NCBI GenBank assembly: GCA_903842345.1 | Contig: CAIMLR010000047.1 | Span: 124,001-188,000 of the forward strand | Reading direction: 5' to 3' | From: an uncultured Myxococcales bacterium | GTDB lineage: Bacteria; Myxococcota_A; UBA9042 | DNA length: 64,000 nucleotides | In this document: positions 1 through 8,520 of the stretch, in pieces | Layout: every line of letters starts with the position of its first letter | Numbering within the stretch: position 1 is the first letter of the stretch | Notes under the pieces: model-generated | Databases searched by the model: none | What the model was told of the DNA's origin: nothing | Seen by the model: the letters and a program-made list of their open reading frames with translations, nothing else | Made by a program: the position numbers and the translations under genes

Positions 1-152
1 GTCGGCACAAAGCCGTTCTCAATCTCGTCGCGCTCGCGCACATCGACGATCACCGTCGGATCGCCGGCCTGGATCAGACCGTGCACCGATTCCGGCGAGA
101 TTTCCCGAACTTTGGCTTTGATCTTGGCGAGATGTTCCTGATACGAAGGCAT
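1..152 (-). CDS. Rhodanese-domain protein, N-terminal part only
   Basis: Only the first 50 codons are inside the window; the gene continues leftward past base 1. The translation begins MPSYQEHLAKIKAKVREI and reaches VIVDVRERDEIENGFVP, the typical first strand and helix of a rhodanese fold (VDVRE motif). The catalytic cysteine loop lies off the window. The family transfers sulfur from a donor through a persulfide. An identical N-terminal layout occurs in stand-alone rhodaneses and in rhodanese domains joined to MoeB/ThiF adenylyltransferases, so the full product cannot be decided here. It lies 81 bp downstream of the AHSA1 gene on the same strand. Confidence 0.7.
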   Translation of the reverse strand, partial: MPSYQEHLAKIKAKVREISPESVHGLIQAGDPTVIVDVRERDEIENGFVP

Positions 153-233
153 CTTGACTCCAGGTTGGCCGGCAAGCGGTGACGGCGGGCGCGAAAGCGT
201 AGCGGATGAGGGTGTCAGCGCAAGACCAAGGGC

Positions 234-734
234 TCAGGGAGCCGATTGCGCCAGCATTTGTTCCAGCAACTGGAAACACTGGAACCAGCCCTGCTGCGTG
301 GCGTCCTCGAGGACCTCCTGGCGCATGGGCACGTCAACGGCGGGCGTCGGGCTCAGGACGGTCAGCATCGCGCCGTTGGGATGCGCGGCGATCGCGAACT
401 TCAGTTCGTCGTGTTCGGGTTCAGCCGGCGCCGCGTCCGCAGCGGGAATGACAACCTGCTGCGCGTCGGTCAGCGCCAGATCCGCCGCCGTCTGCACGGG
501 CAACCAGCGCAGGGTCAGGCGATGCGGCGCGTCGAATTCGACCCAGATGCCCACGCGTTCCCACGGTTCGCCTTCCTCGTCGACCCAGGACGCGTGCACT
601 TCGCCGCCCAGACGCGCGTCGCTGTCGCAGGCGTCGCAGAACCACTGCGCGAGGTTCTCGCCGGTCGTCAGGAGGGCAAACACCTGTTCAGGCGTGCCGG
701 GCAGCGGACTGCGGATAATGACGGAACGTGGCAT
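234..734 (-). CDS. SRPBCC/AHSA1-family protein
   Basis: A 166-residue protein with the START-like SRPBCC fold of the Aha1/AHSA1 group. The N-terminus VIIRSPLPGTPEQVFALLTT followed by LAQWFCDAC is the typical first strand and helix plus W-containing loop, and the end (MRQEVLEDATQQGWFQCFQ) matches the long C-terminal helix with the conserved W before the helix end. The family binds hydrophobic ligands, and in many cases the ligand is unknown. It starts 18 bp after the NACHT-like gene and has a GAGGAA ribosome-binding site, so it is probably co-transcribed with that gene. It has no signal peptide and is probably cytoplasmic. Confidence 0.75.
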   Translation of the reverse strand: MPRSVIIRSPLPGTPEQVFALLTTGENLAQWFCDACDSDARLGGEVHASWVDEEGEPWERVGIWVEFDAPHRLTLRWLPVQTAADLALTDAQQVVIPAADAAPAEPEHDELKFAIAAHPNGAMLTVLSPTPAVDVPMRQEVLEDATQQGWFQCFQLLEQMLAQSAP

Positions 735-752
735 CGGCTTCTGTTTCCTCGG

Positions 753-2495
753 CTACTTGCCTTTCTTCTTCTTGGTCGGCTTGGCGCCCGGCTTGTCCTC
801 AACCTTGATCGACGCGTCGTCGCTCTCCGCCGTCGGCAGCTTCACCGGCGCGATCGTCTCGCCCGGCACGCGGCCAAGCTGGTCCAGCAGATCGCCCGCG
901 CAGTGGTCGACGATCGCCATCGCGCCCAACGACTTGTCCGCCGCGTCGATGACCGTCTTGCGCGCCGCGCCGACCGGCAAGCCCTGGTCGAACTGCTCGT
1001 AGATGTGCGCGGCATAGCCACCGCGGCGGCACAGTTCGACTGCAACCTGCGCGAGGCACTTTTGCACCGACGCCTGTCCAACGAGGAAGCCTGCGACTTC
1101 ATTGGATTCCAGCAGCGCCGTCCGGCTCGTGATCGCCGTGCAATCGTAGCGACCGCGCGGATCGTCCAGGTGCCCGGTCTTTTCCAGTTGCCCCGCGGTC
1201 CAGCGCGCGAGGAAAAGGTCCCCCACGGACTGGTTGTCAAAGTGGTGGTGAGCGTCCTCCGCGTCCGGCTTGAACAGCGAGGACTGCAGCAGCCGCTCGC
1301 AACTGGCCTGCCGCGTCTCCAACTTGCCCGTCGCCGCCGACACGCAATCGGGCAGGGTAATCGCGAGGTTGCGCTCGCCATTGTCCGGCGATTTCGCGGC
1401 GATGATGCGGTCGATTGTCGCGAGCGCCTCGCTCGGCAGCATGTCGACGCCCTGCATGTCCTTGAGCAGCTGCGCGGTCAGGAAATACGTGTAGACCTGC
1501 GCCCGGCTCGCCTGGAACTGCTTGAAATCCGGCGTGTTCAAATCCGACTGCGAGTTGCGCGCGAGCCGCTGGACCACTTGCAGATCGCGGTGCGTGGACA
1601 GGTGCGGGTAGTAGCACCGATCGCCGGTCGTGACCTTGCGGTCGATGCGATAGCGGCTCAGAAACGCGTCGAACTGCTTGCGATCGTTGGGATCGGGCAG
1701 GGCGCGCGCGATCGCGGCTTCCGTCTCCACGCAGGTCAGCTGCGGGAGTTCCAGGCGGCCGTCGACCGTCTTCAGGCCGTAGTTGCTCGTGAACACCGGC
1801 GGCCTGGTCATCACGACCGCCCGCGCCCGCGGGCTCACGCGCGTGACAAAGTCGTCGATCGCCGTCGCGATCGTCGGGCGCTGCAGCAGCGGCACTTCAT
1901 CGAGGGAATCAAGCACGACGACGTACAGCTGGTCGCCAACCGCCTGATTCAGCGCCGCTTCCGCGCCCGCCTTGATGTCCAGCCGGTTCTGCCGCGCCAG
2001 GAACACGGCGATCGGGTTCTGGCCCGACGCGAACTCGTCGAGGTGCGCCGCGATGTCCATGTTCAGGTCAACGCGAAAAACCGGCGCGGATTTGCAGCTT
2101 TGCGCGGCGATGGATTCCGCCAGCTTGGACTTGCCCGTGCCGCCGCGGGCCATGACGAGCGTGGTGCGCAGCGGCGGCCGGTCGGCGCGCTGGGGCGCCA
2201 AAAGGCCCATGATGAAGTCATTTTCCGTCAGCGTCGCCGACTTGCTGACGGTCTTTTCCGAGCCCGGCCAATCGTGGACGATCAGCTCCGGCGGGATGTA
2301 CTTGCGCTCCGCGACCTCAATCGCATGTTCAGCCGAGGTCTTGCTGCACGCCAGATCGTACGTGCCCCCCGTCGTGCCAAACGCCGGACCGCCGTCGGCG
2401 TGCCCCGCGCCATTGCACCCCGCCGTGACGGCGAGAACCGTTGTGACGCCAGTAACGGCTTGGAACCACTTGCGAACGGACTGTCGACCTGTCAT
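753..2495 (-). CDS. Exported NACHT-like P-loop NTPase, paralog 1
   Basis: A 580-residue protein of unknown function. The ORF track begins upstream, but ATG 2495 follows a GGGGG box at a 6-nt spacing and places an export signal at the N-terminus (basic start, hydrophobic run, VTAGC at residue 27 as a marginal lipobox). A NACHT/STAND-like core follows: Walker A ARGGTGKSK around K122 (first Gly replaced by Ala), Walker B with the NACHT-style DSLDE at 196-200, and a sensor-like VVMTRPPVF near 227-235. The rest is helical, with CYYPHLSTHRDLQVVQ near 294-309 and DLFLARW near 426-432. Ten cysteines besides C27 all align with those of the paralog at 24278-25858. The C-terminus is a Lys-rich tail (KKKKGK). 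It is divergent from cysH. A cytoplasmic location cannot be excluded, because the lipobox has Thr at -3. Confidence 0.7.
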   Translation of the reverse strand: MTGRQSVRKWFQAVTGVTTVLAVTAGCNGAGHADGGPAFGTTGGTYDLACSKTSAEHAIEVAERKYIPPELIVHDWPGSEKTVSKSATLTENDFIMGLLAPQRADRPPLRTTLVMARGGTGKSKLAESIAAQSCKSAPVFRVDLNMDIAAHLDEFASGQNPIAVFLARQNRLDIKAGAEAALNQAVGDQLYVVVLDSLDEVPLLQRPTIATAIDDFVTRVSPRARAVVMTRPPVFTSNYGLKTVDGRLELPQLTCVETEAAIARALPDPNDRKQFDAFLSRYRIDRKVTTGDRCYYPHLSTHRDLQVVQRLARNSQSDLNTPDFKQFQASRAQVYTYFLTAQLLKDMQGVDMLPSEALATIDRIIAAKSPDNGERNLAITLPDCVSAATGKLETRQASCERLLQSSLFKPDAEDAHHHFDNQSVGDLFLARWTAGQLEKTGHLDDPRGRYDCTAITSRTALLESNEVAGFLVGQASVQKCLAQVAVELCRRGGYAAHIYEQFDQGLPVGAARKTVIDAADKSLGAMAIVDHCAGDLLDQLGRVPGETIAPVKLPTAESDDASIKVEDKPGAKPTKKKKGK

Positions 2496-2610
2496 CTGCA
2501 TCCCCCAAAGCTGGCTGCGAGTATGGTGTCGGCTGGTCCTCGCCGCAAGACCGCTCCCCCGAACCGCAAGAGCGTGGTACGTTTGCCGTCCCTTCTGCCC
2601 GAGGCTGCCG

Positions 2611-3339
2611 ATGACGAGCCCCCTGCCGCTCCGCGATGATGAAGTGACCGCCCTGCAGGACGCGCTGACCGGCCGTCCGCCCCAGGAAATCCTGCGCAAG
2701 GCTTTTGAACTCTTTGGCGATTCCGCCGCGATCAGCTTCAGCGGGGCGGAGGACGTCGCGCTGATTGCGATGTGTCACGAGGAGGGGATCGCGCTGCCGG
2801 TGTTCACGCTGGACACGGGGCGGCTCCATCCCGAGACGCACGAACTGCTGGAGAAAGTGCGTGAAAAGTACGGCGTGCGGCTGGAAGTGTTCAGCCCGGA
2901 CGCTGCGGCGGTGGAGCGGCTGACCGCGGAAAAGGGCCTGTTTTCATTCTACAAGGATGGCCACGAGGAATGCTGCGGCATCCGCAAGGTCGCGCCGCTG
3001 CAACGCGCGCTCTCCACCCGGTGCGCGTGGATCACTGGCCAGCGTCGCGATCAGAGCCCGGACACGCGCGCGCACGTGCCGGTCGTGGAGATCGATCGGC
3101 GTTTTGGCAGCGCGGACCGGCAACTGCTGAAGTTCAATCCGCTGGCTTTGTGGCCCTCGCAGCGCGTGTGGTCGTTCATCCGCGCCGCGGAGGCGCCGTT
3201 CAACGCGCTACACAGCCGCGGTTTCATCAGCATCGGCTGCGCGCCGTGCACGCGGGCGGTCCTGCCCGGCGAGCACGAACGCGCGGGCAGATGGTGGTGG
3301 GAGGAAAATACCAAGCGCGAGTGCGGGCTTCACAAATAG
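2611..3339 (+). CDS. cysH: Assimilatory adenylyl-sulfate (APS/PAPS) reductase
   Basis: A 242-residue cytoplasmic enzyme that reduces activated sulfate to sulfite in assimilatory sulfur metabolism. The adenylate-binding PP-loop SFSGAEDV lies at 42-49, TLDTGRLHPET near 66-76, and the catalytic cysteine is in ECGLH near residue 238. The CC pair at 121-122 and CAPC at 210-213 are the four ligands of the [4Fe-4S] cluster that marks the APS-using branch, so APS rather than PAPS is the likely substrate. The track ORF runs in from far upstream, but ATG 2611 gives the normal family length. No other cys genes are adjacent. Confidence 0.92.
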   Translation: MTSPLPLRDDEVTALQDALTGRPPQEILRKAFELFGDSAAISFSGAEDVALIAMCHEEGIALPVFTLDTGRLHPETHELLEKVREKYGVRLEVFSPDAAAVERLTAEKGLFSFYKDGHEECCGIRKVAPLQRALSTRCAWITGQRRDQSPDTRAHVPVVEIDRRFGSADRQLLKFNPLALWPSQRVWSFIRAAEAPFNALHSRGFISIGCAPCTRAVLPGEHERAGRWWWEENTKRECGLHK

Positions 3340-3423
3340 CACTTCCGCCCGCCGCTTGACCTATCCCCGCCATCCCGTTACGAAGCCACGACGTTTCCGC
3401 GCGATCCTGCGCATTGGAGCCTG

Positions 3424-4995
3424 ATGAGCACGCACAAGCACACTGACATCGGTCGCGAGGAAGAGCTGCCCGCCGCCATCGCCACCGAACACGCTGGCAG
3501 CATTGACGACGTCCCGCAGTTGGGTCTCGTCGCCGCCATCGCCAGCCTCTCCTACGTCTTTTGGGTCGTCGGCGGCATGGAAATGATCGAGCGGCTCGCC
3601 TACTACGGCGTCAAGGCCGTCGCCACGCTCTACGCCAAGGATCCCGTCTCCAAGGGCGGCCTGGGCGTGACGATGACGGAATTCGGCACGATTCTCGCCA
3701 CCTGGGCGCTCGTGCAGTCGATCCTTCCGGTCTTCACCGGCGGCCTGTCGGATCGCTTCGGCTACAAGCAGACCATCGCGGTCTCCACCGTCGTCAAAAT
3801 CTGCGGCTACCTGGTCATGGCGGCGTTCCCCAGCTACTGGGGCTTCTTCGCTGGCGCGCTGGTCCTCGCGGCCGGCACCGCGGTCTTCAAGCCCGGCATC
3901 CAGGGCACGCTCGTCAAGGCGACGCATCGCAACAATTCCTCGATGGCCTGGGGCATCTTCTACCAGACCGTCAACATCGGCGGTTTCCTCGGCCCGTTGG
4001 TCGCGGGCTACATGCGCAAGATGGAATGGCGCTACGTCTTCCTGGCGTGCGCGGGCATCATCTCGATCAACTTCCTGATGCTGTTTGTTTACACGGAGCC
4101 GGGCAAAGCGGAGCGGTTGGCGCGCGCGGAGGCGGAGAAGTCCGCGGGCGTGCACAAGAAGAGCCTCGTCGCTGAGTCCCTCGATGAGCTGATGAAGCCG
4201 CACGTGTGGCCGTACCTGCTGATTTTCTCGGGCTTCTGGTTCATGTTCAATTCGCTGTTCGACGTGCTGCCGGCGCACATTGAAGACTGGGTCGATACGC
4301 GCGACATCGTGACGACTCTCTTTGGTGGTCAGGGTGTTGAGAGTCCAATCGTCAAGTTCTTCATCGTCATGAACAAGGACGGCACTGAAATTCTTCCGGA
4401 AGGCATGCTCAACATCAACGCGATGCTGATCATGCTCACGTGCTTCCTCTTCGCCGCGGTGAGCGGCAAGATGAAAGCGATCAACTCGATGGTGCTCGGC
4501 ACGCTGCTCGCCGCGCTCTCGCTCGTGTTGTCGGGCGGCTCGGCGCTGGGTTGGTTCTCGATCGGCGCGATCGCGGTCTTCTCGGTCGGCGAGATGCTGT
4601 CGAGCCCGAAGTTCTCGGAATACATCGGCAACTTTGCGCCGTCCGACAAGAAGGCGATGTACCTCGGCTTCAGCCAAATCCCGCTGGCGATTGGCTGGAC
4701 GCTGGAGGGCAAGGTCGGCACCAAGCTGTACGACCACTTTGCCTCCAAGGACACTTTCTCCCGTGAACTGCTTGTTCAGAAGGGCTTTGGCCAGGCGGCG
4801 GCGGACGCGGTGCCCAAGGGGGAAGCGTTCCAGAAGCTGTGCGAGTACCTCCACCAGAACCCGCACGACGTAACGGCGCAGCTCTACGCGACGCACAATC
4901 CCGGCATGGTCTGGTACATCATGGGCGGCATTGGCGCGCTCTCCGCCATCGGCATCTGGTGGTATGGCCAGTGGGTCAAGAAAATCATCAAGTGA
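3424..4995 (+). CDS. POT-like MFS transporter (proton-coupled oligopeptide type)
   Basis: A 523-residue polytopic inner-membrane protein with about twelve hydrophobic segments. EMIERLAYYGVKAV matches the ExxERxxYYG signature of proton-dependent peptide/nitrate transporters (POT/PTR), GGLSDRFGYKQ matches the MFS loop 2-3 motif, and FKPGIQGTL with FYQTVNIGGFLGP resembles the other POT signatures. The substrate cannot be read; peptides are the family default. The central extramembrane insert and C-terminus are longer than in minimal MFS proteins. The gene begins 84 bp after cysH, and its stop overlaps the GTG start of the next gene. Confidence 0.8.
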   Translation: MSTHKHTDIGREEELPAAIATEHAGSIDDVPQLGLVAAIASLSYVFWVVGGMEMIERLAYYGVKAVATLYAKDPVSKGGLGVTMTEFGTILATWALVQSILPVFTGGLSDRFGYKQTIAVSTVVKICGYLVMAAFPSYWGFFAGALVLAAGTAVFKPGIQGTLVKATHRNNSSMAWGIFYQTVNIGGFLGPLVAGYMRKMEWRYVFLACAGIISINFLMLFVYTEPGKAERLARAEAEKSAGVHKKSLVAESLDELMKPHVWPYLLIFSGFWFMFNSLFDVLPAHIEDWVDTRDIVTTLFGGQGVESPIVKFFIVMNKDGTEILPEGMLNINAMLIMLTCFLFAAVSGKMKAINSMVLGTLLAALSLVLSGGSALGWFSIGAIAVFSVGEMLSSPKFSEYIGNFAPSDKKAMYLGFSQIPLAIGWTLEGKVGTKLYDHFASKDTFSRELLVQKGFGQAAADAVPKGEAFQKLCEYLHQNPHDVTAQLYATHNPGMVWYIMGGIGALSAIGIWWYGQWVKKIIK

Positions 4996-5345
4996 TTCAA
5001 AGATTTGCCGTCATTGTCGTTATGTTGTGCCTCACGTCGTCGGTGGCACGCGCCGACGACTGGCTGGGCTCGGACAAAGCCGCGCACTTTGGCTACAGCG
5101 CGGCGTTTGGCGCGGCGGCGACTACGACCATTCCGCTGGCGGGCGGTCCTGGGCCTGATTGGCGGTCGTTCGCACTCGGCGCCACGATTGGCTTTGTCCC
5201 GGGCCTGGCAAAGGAAGCTTGGGATCTGAGTGGCCATGGCGACCCGTCGTGGAAAGATTTGGCGTGGGATGCGGCTGGGACCCTCGTTGGCGCGGGCATC
5301 GTCTGGGCTGTCCAGGCGATCACGGCACCCGCGCACGCGCGCTGA
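4992..5345 (+). CDS. YfiM-like small exported protein
   Basis: The product is 117 residues if translation starts at GTG 4992, which overlaps the upstream TGA as GTGA. The track ORF starts earlier inside the transporter gene in another frame, but only from the GTG is there a clean signal peptide (RFAVIVVMLCLTSSVARA, cut before DDW). The mature part DKAAHFGYSAAFG, AKEAWDLSGHG and WKDLAWDAAGTLVG closely follows the pattern of E. coli YfiM (DUF2279-like), a periplasmic or outer-membrane lipoprotein of unknown role. The lipobox of YfiM is absent here. Two short hydrophobic stretches remain, so membrane association is possible. Confidence 0.72.
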   Translation: MIQRFAVIVVMLCLTSSVARADDWLGSDKAAHFGYSAAFGAAATTTIPLAGGPGPDWRSFALGATIGFVPGLAKEAWDLSGHGDPSWKDLAWDAAGTLVGAGIVWAVQAITAPAHAR

Positions 5346-5393
5346 CGGCCGACTCTCGACGCCAACCGCGCGCTTTGCTACAACCGCGCGCCC

Positions 5394-7001
<1,608 letters not shown>

Positions 7002-7142
7002 TCGGGAGAAGGAGCCAAAGTTCCTTCTTCCGTGCCCTCCTCCTCCTCTTGGCTCGCTGCGCAGCGAGACTGACGCCTCGCCAGGGTCGCCCGGGATGGG
7101 AGCTGGCGGCTGGGGAGCCTGCGTCCCGACCGGTACCCCGCG

Positions 7143-7342
7143 CTACTTCACCGCCGCCGCAAACACCGCCTTATACGTCGCCGGTTCGTCCAGCCACGCC
7201 ACCTTGCCGTGCGCCTTGAGCGCGTTCAGCGCCTTCTGCCAGTCCGGCAGCAGCGCGTCGCGTTTGCCCATCGCCGCGGTGAATTCCGTCTGCGGCACGT
7301 CCAGCGCGGCGCGCGCGGGCTGGGGGAGCTTGGGGATTTGGG
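7143..7342 (-). pseudogene. C-terminal remnant of an unidentified gene
   Basis: The last about 65 codons of a 275-codon minus-strand ORF look genuinely coding: they are rich in GCG, CTG and AAG codons with strong G/C third positions, and give a plausible helical tail (DWQKALNALKAHGKVAWLDE, then PATYKAVFAAAVK and a stop). Upstream of about 7342 the same frame runs into hairpin repeats and then antisense to the hydratase gene, where the composition is Arg/Ser-rich and not protein-like. I read this as the 3' end of a lost gene truncated at the repeat boundary. A short 42-codon gene starting at the internal ATG is an alternative. I do not recognise the family. Confidence 0.4.
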
Positions 7343-7348
7343 TTGTCT

Positions 7349-7395
7349 CAACGCAACACGTCTGGTCAGTGGCTAAAAGGCTATGTGTTGCGTTG
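7349..7395. repeat. Long stem-loop, 11-bp perfect arms
   Basis: CAACGCAACAC (7349-7359) is exactly complementary in reverse to GTGTTGCGTTG (7385-7395), with 25 bases between. It lies at the broken edge of the gene remnant. The role is unknown. Confidence 0.6.
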
Positions 7396-7494
7396 GTCTG
7401 GCTCGCGGGATCGGGGCGAATTCGCGGGGGGCTTGGTTGCGATCGGGCTGGCGGTGCGACGTACTCCCGTCTGCCTCGGGACGACCTCAACACC

Positions 7495-7544
7495 CGGGAC
7501 TGAAGTCCCGCGCTACGCTTCAAGATGTCCGCCTGCAGGCGGAC
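7495..7544. repeat. Dispersed double-hairpin repeat, copy 1
   Basis: Two perfect hairpins lie side by side. CGGGACTGAAGTCCCG (7495-7510) has 7-bp arms and a 2-base loop, and GTCCGCCTGCAGGCGGAC (7527-7544) is an 18-bp perfect palindrome. The linker ends in TTCAAGAT. The second half (7519-7544) matches 59947-59972 at 24 of 26 positions, and the first hairpin is matched in architecture at 59921-59940. This marks a dispersed intergenic repeat family. Confidence 0.7.
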
Positions 7545-7590
7545 CCGGTCAAGGCTTTGATCCCGCAAGGTATTTGTTGAACAATAGGCG

Positions 7591-7640
7591 CAGGCTTCAG
7601 CCTGGGGAGTCCCTGCTGGACCTGCAAGCGCGGAGCTTGC
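7591..7640. repeat. Two adjacent perfect hairpins
   Basis: CAGGCTTCAGCCTG (7591-7604) has 6-bp arms and a 2-base loop. GCAAGCGCGGAGCTTGC (7624-7640) has 6-bp arms and a 5-base loop. Together with the elements at 7349 and 7495 they form a run of short inverted repeats. Confidence 0.6.
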
Positions 7641-7737
7641 GTCCGCCCAACCCCCAACCCGCCCCCGTTTGACTGCACTTCCCCATCTGCGATACTCCGC
7701 GCGCGCCGGCACAGGCCGCCCGCCCGCAGGACCTGCC

Positions 7738-8520
7738 ATGATCAACATCGCGCTCGCCAACGGCATCGGCCGCATCGAACTCGCCCGGCCTGAGAAGAAG
7801 AACTGCTTCAACGGCGACATGCTGGCCGCCATCGACGCCGCCATCGCCACGTGGGCCGACGACCCCGCCTGCCGGGCGATTGTGTTGAGCGCGCAGGGCG
7901 ACACGTTCTCCGCTGGCGCCGATCTCGCGTGGATGGCGTCCCAGGCCGGCAACGGCCGTGAAGCCAACATCGCCAGCGCGCAATCCTTGGGCGGCGTCTT
8001 TCACCGCATCGCCAAGTCCAGGAAGCCGGTCGTCGGCCGCATCCAGGGCGGGGCGCGCGGCGGCGGCGTCGGCTTGGCCGCGGCGGTCGACATCGCGGTC
8101 GCGTCCGAGCGCGCCAGTTTCGCGCTGACGGAAGTGCGCCTGGGCCTGCTCCCGGGCGTCATCTCGCCGTTCGTCGTGGAGCGCATCGGTCCAAGCCGGG
8201 CGCGCGCGCTGTTCATGACGGGCGAGACGGTCACCGCCCAGGAAGCGTGGCGGATCGGCCTCGTGCATCACGTTGTGCCACATGACGACTTGGACGCCAA
8301 GGTCCAGGAAGTGCTGGATTTACTGGTGCTCGGCGGTCCCGAGGCGCTGCTGTCGTGCAAGCGCCTCGTCGACACCGTGGCGTACCACCAGCCGGAAGAC
8401 GTCTTTGAAAAAACGGCTGAGCTGATCGCCGACGCGCGTGCGTCGACTGAAGCGCAGGAGGGCATGATGGCGTTCCTGACCAAGCAGCCGGCGCCGTGGG
8501 TTCCGAAGAAAGAGGGCTAG
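7738..8520 (+). CDS. liuC: Methylglutaconyl-CoA hydratase / enoyl-CoA hydratase
   Basis: A 260-residue crotonase-fold protein; ATG 7738 gives the usual family N-terminus. The oxyanion-hole segments are FSAGADLAWM near 60-69 and IQGGARGGGVGLAAA near 103-117, and FALTEVRLGLLPGVISPFV is the typical active-site stretch with the catalytic Glu. In the leucine pathway it hydrates 3-methylglutaconyl-CoA to HMG-CoA; this assignment rests on its position between carboxylase genes rather than on residues that separate it from other enoyl-CoA hydratases. Its TAG stop is followed directly by the ATG of the next gene. Confidence 0.87.
   Translation: MINIALANGIGRIELARPEKKNCFNGDMLAAIDAAIATWADDPACRAIVLSAQGDTFSAGADLAWMASQAGNGREANIASAQSLGGVFHRIAKSRKPVVGRIQGGARGGGVGLAAAVDIAVASERASFALTEVRLGLLPGVISPFVVERIGPSRARALFMTGETVTAQEAWRIGLVHHVVPHDDLDAKVQEVLDLLVLGGPEALLSCKRLVDTVAYHQPEDVFEKTAELIADARASTEAQEGMMAFLTKQPAPWVPKKEG

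Larger units (their letters stand above)
7002..7737. other. Hairpin-rich spacer inside the leucine-degradation cluster
   Basis: No intact gene is evident in these 736 bases between liuB and the hydratase gene. The stretch holds a 16-bp perfect palindrome (CTCGCTGCGCAGCGAG) near 7052, a minus-strand gene remnant at 7143-7342, and at least five further perfect inverted repeats between 7349 and 7640. It separates genes expected to be co-transcribed, so it looks like accumulated repeat insertion or decayed DNA rather than an ordinary promoter region. Confidence 0.7.

Noticed and set aside
246-2639. 797-codon plus-strand ORF
   Set aside because: It is the antisense shadow of the AHSA1 and NACHT-like genes: Arg/Val/Ala-rich, no family pattern, while the opposite strand has clear motifs.
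7349-7640. CRISPR array
   Set aside because: The inverted repeats differ from one another in sequence and spacing; there are no identical direct repeats or cas genes.
7143-7970. Full 275-codon minus-strand ORF as one gene
   Set aside because: Only the last about 65 codons look coding; the rest crosses hairpin repeats and lies antisense to the hydratase gene.
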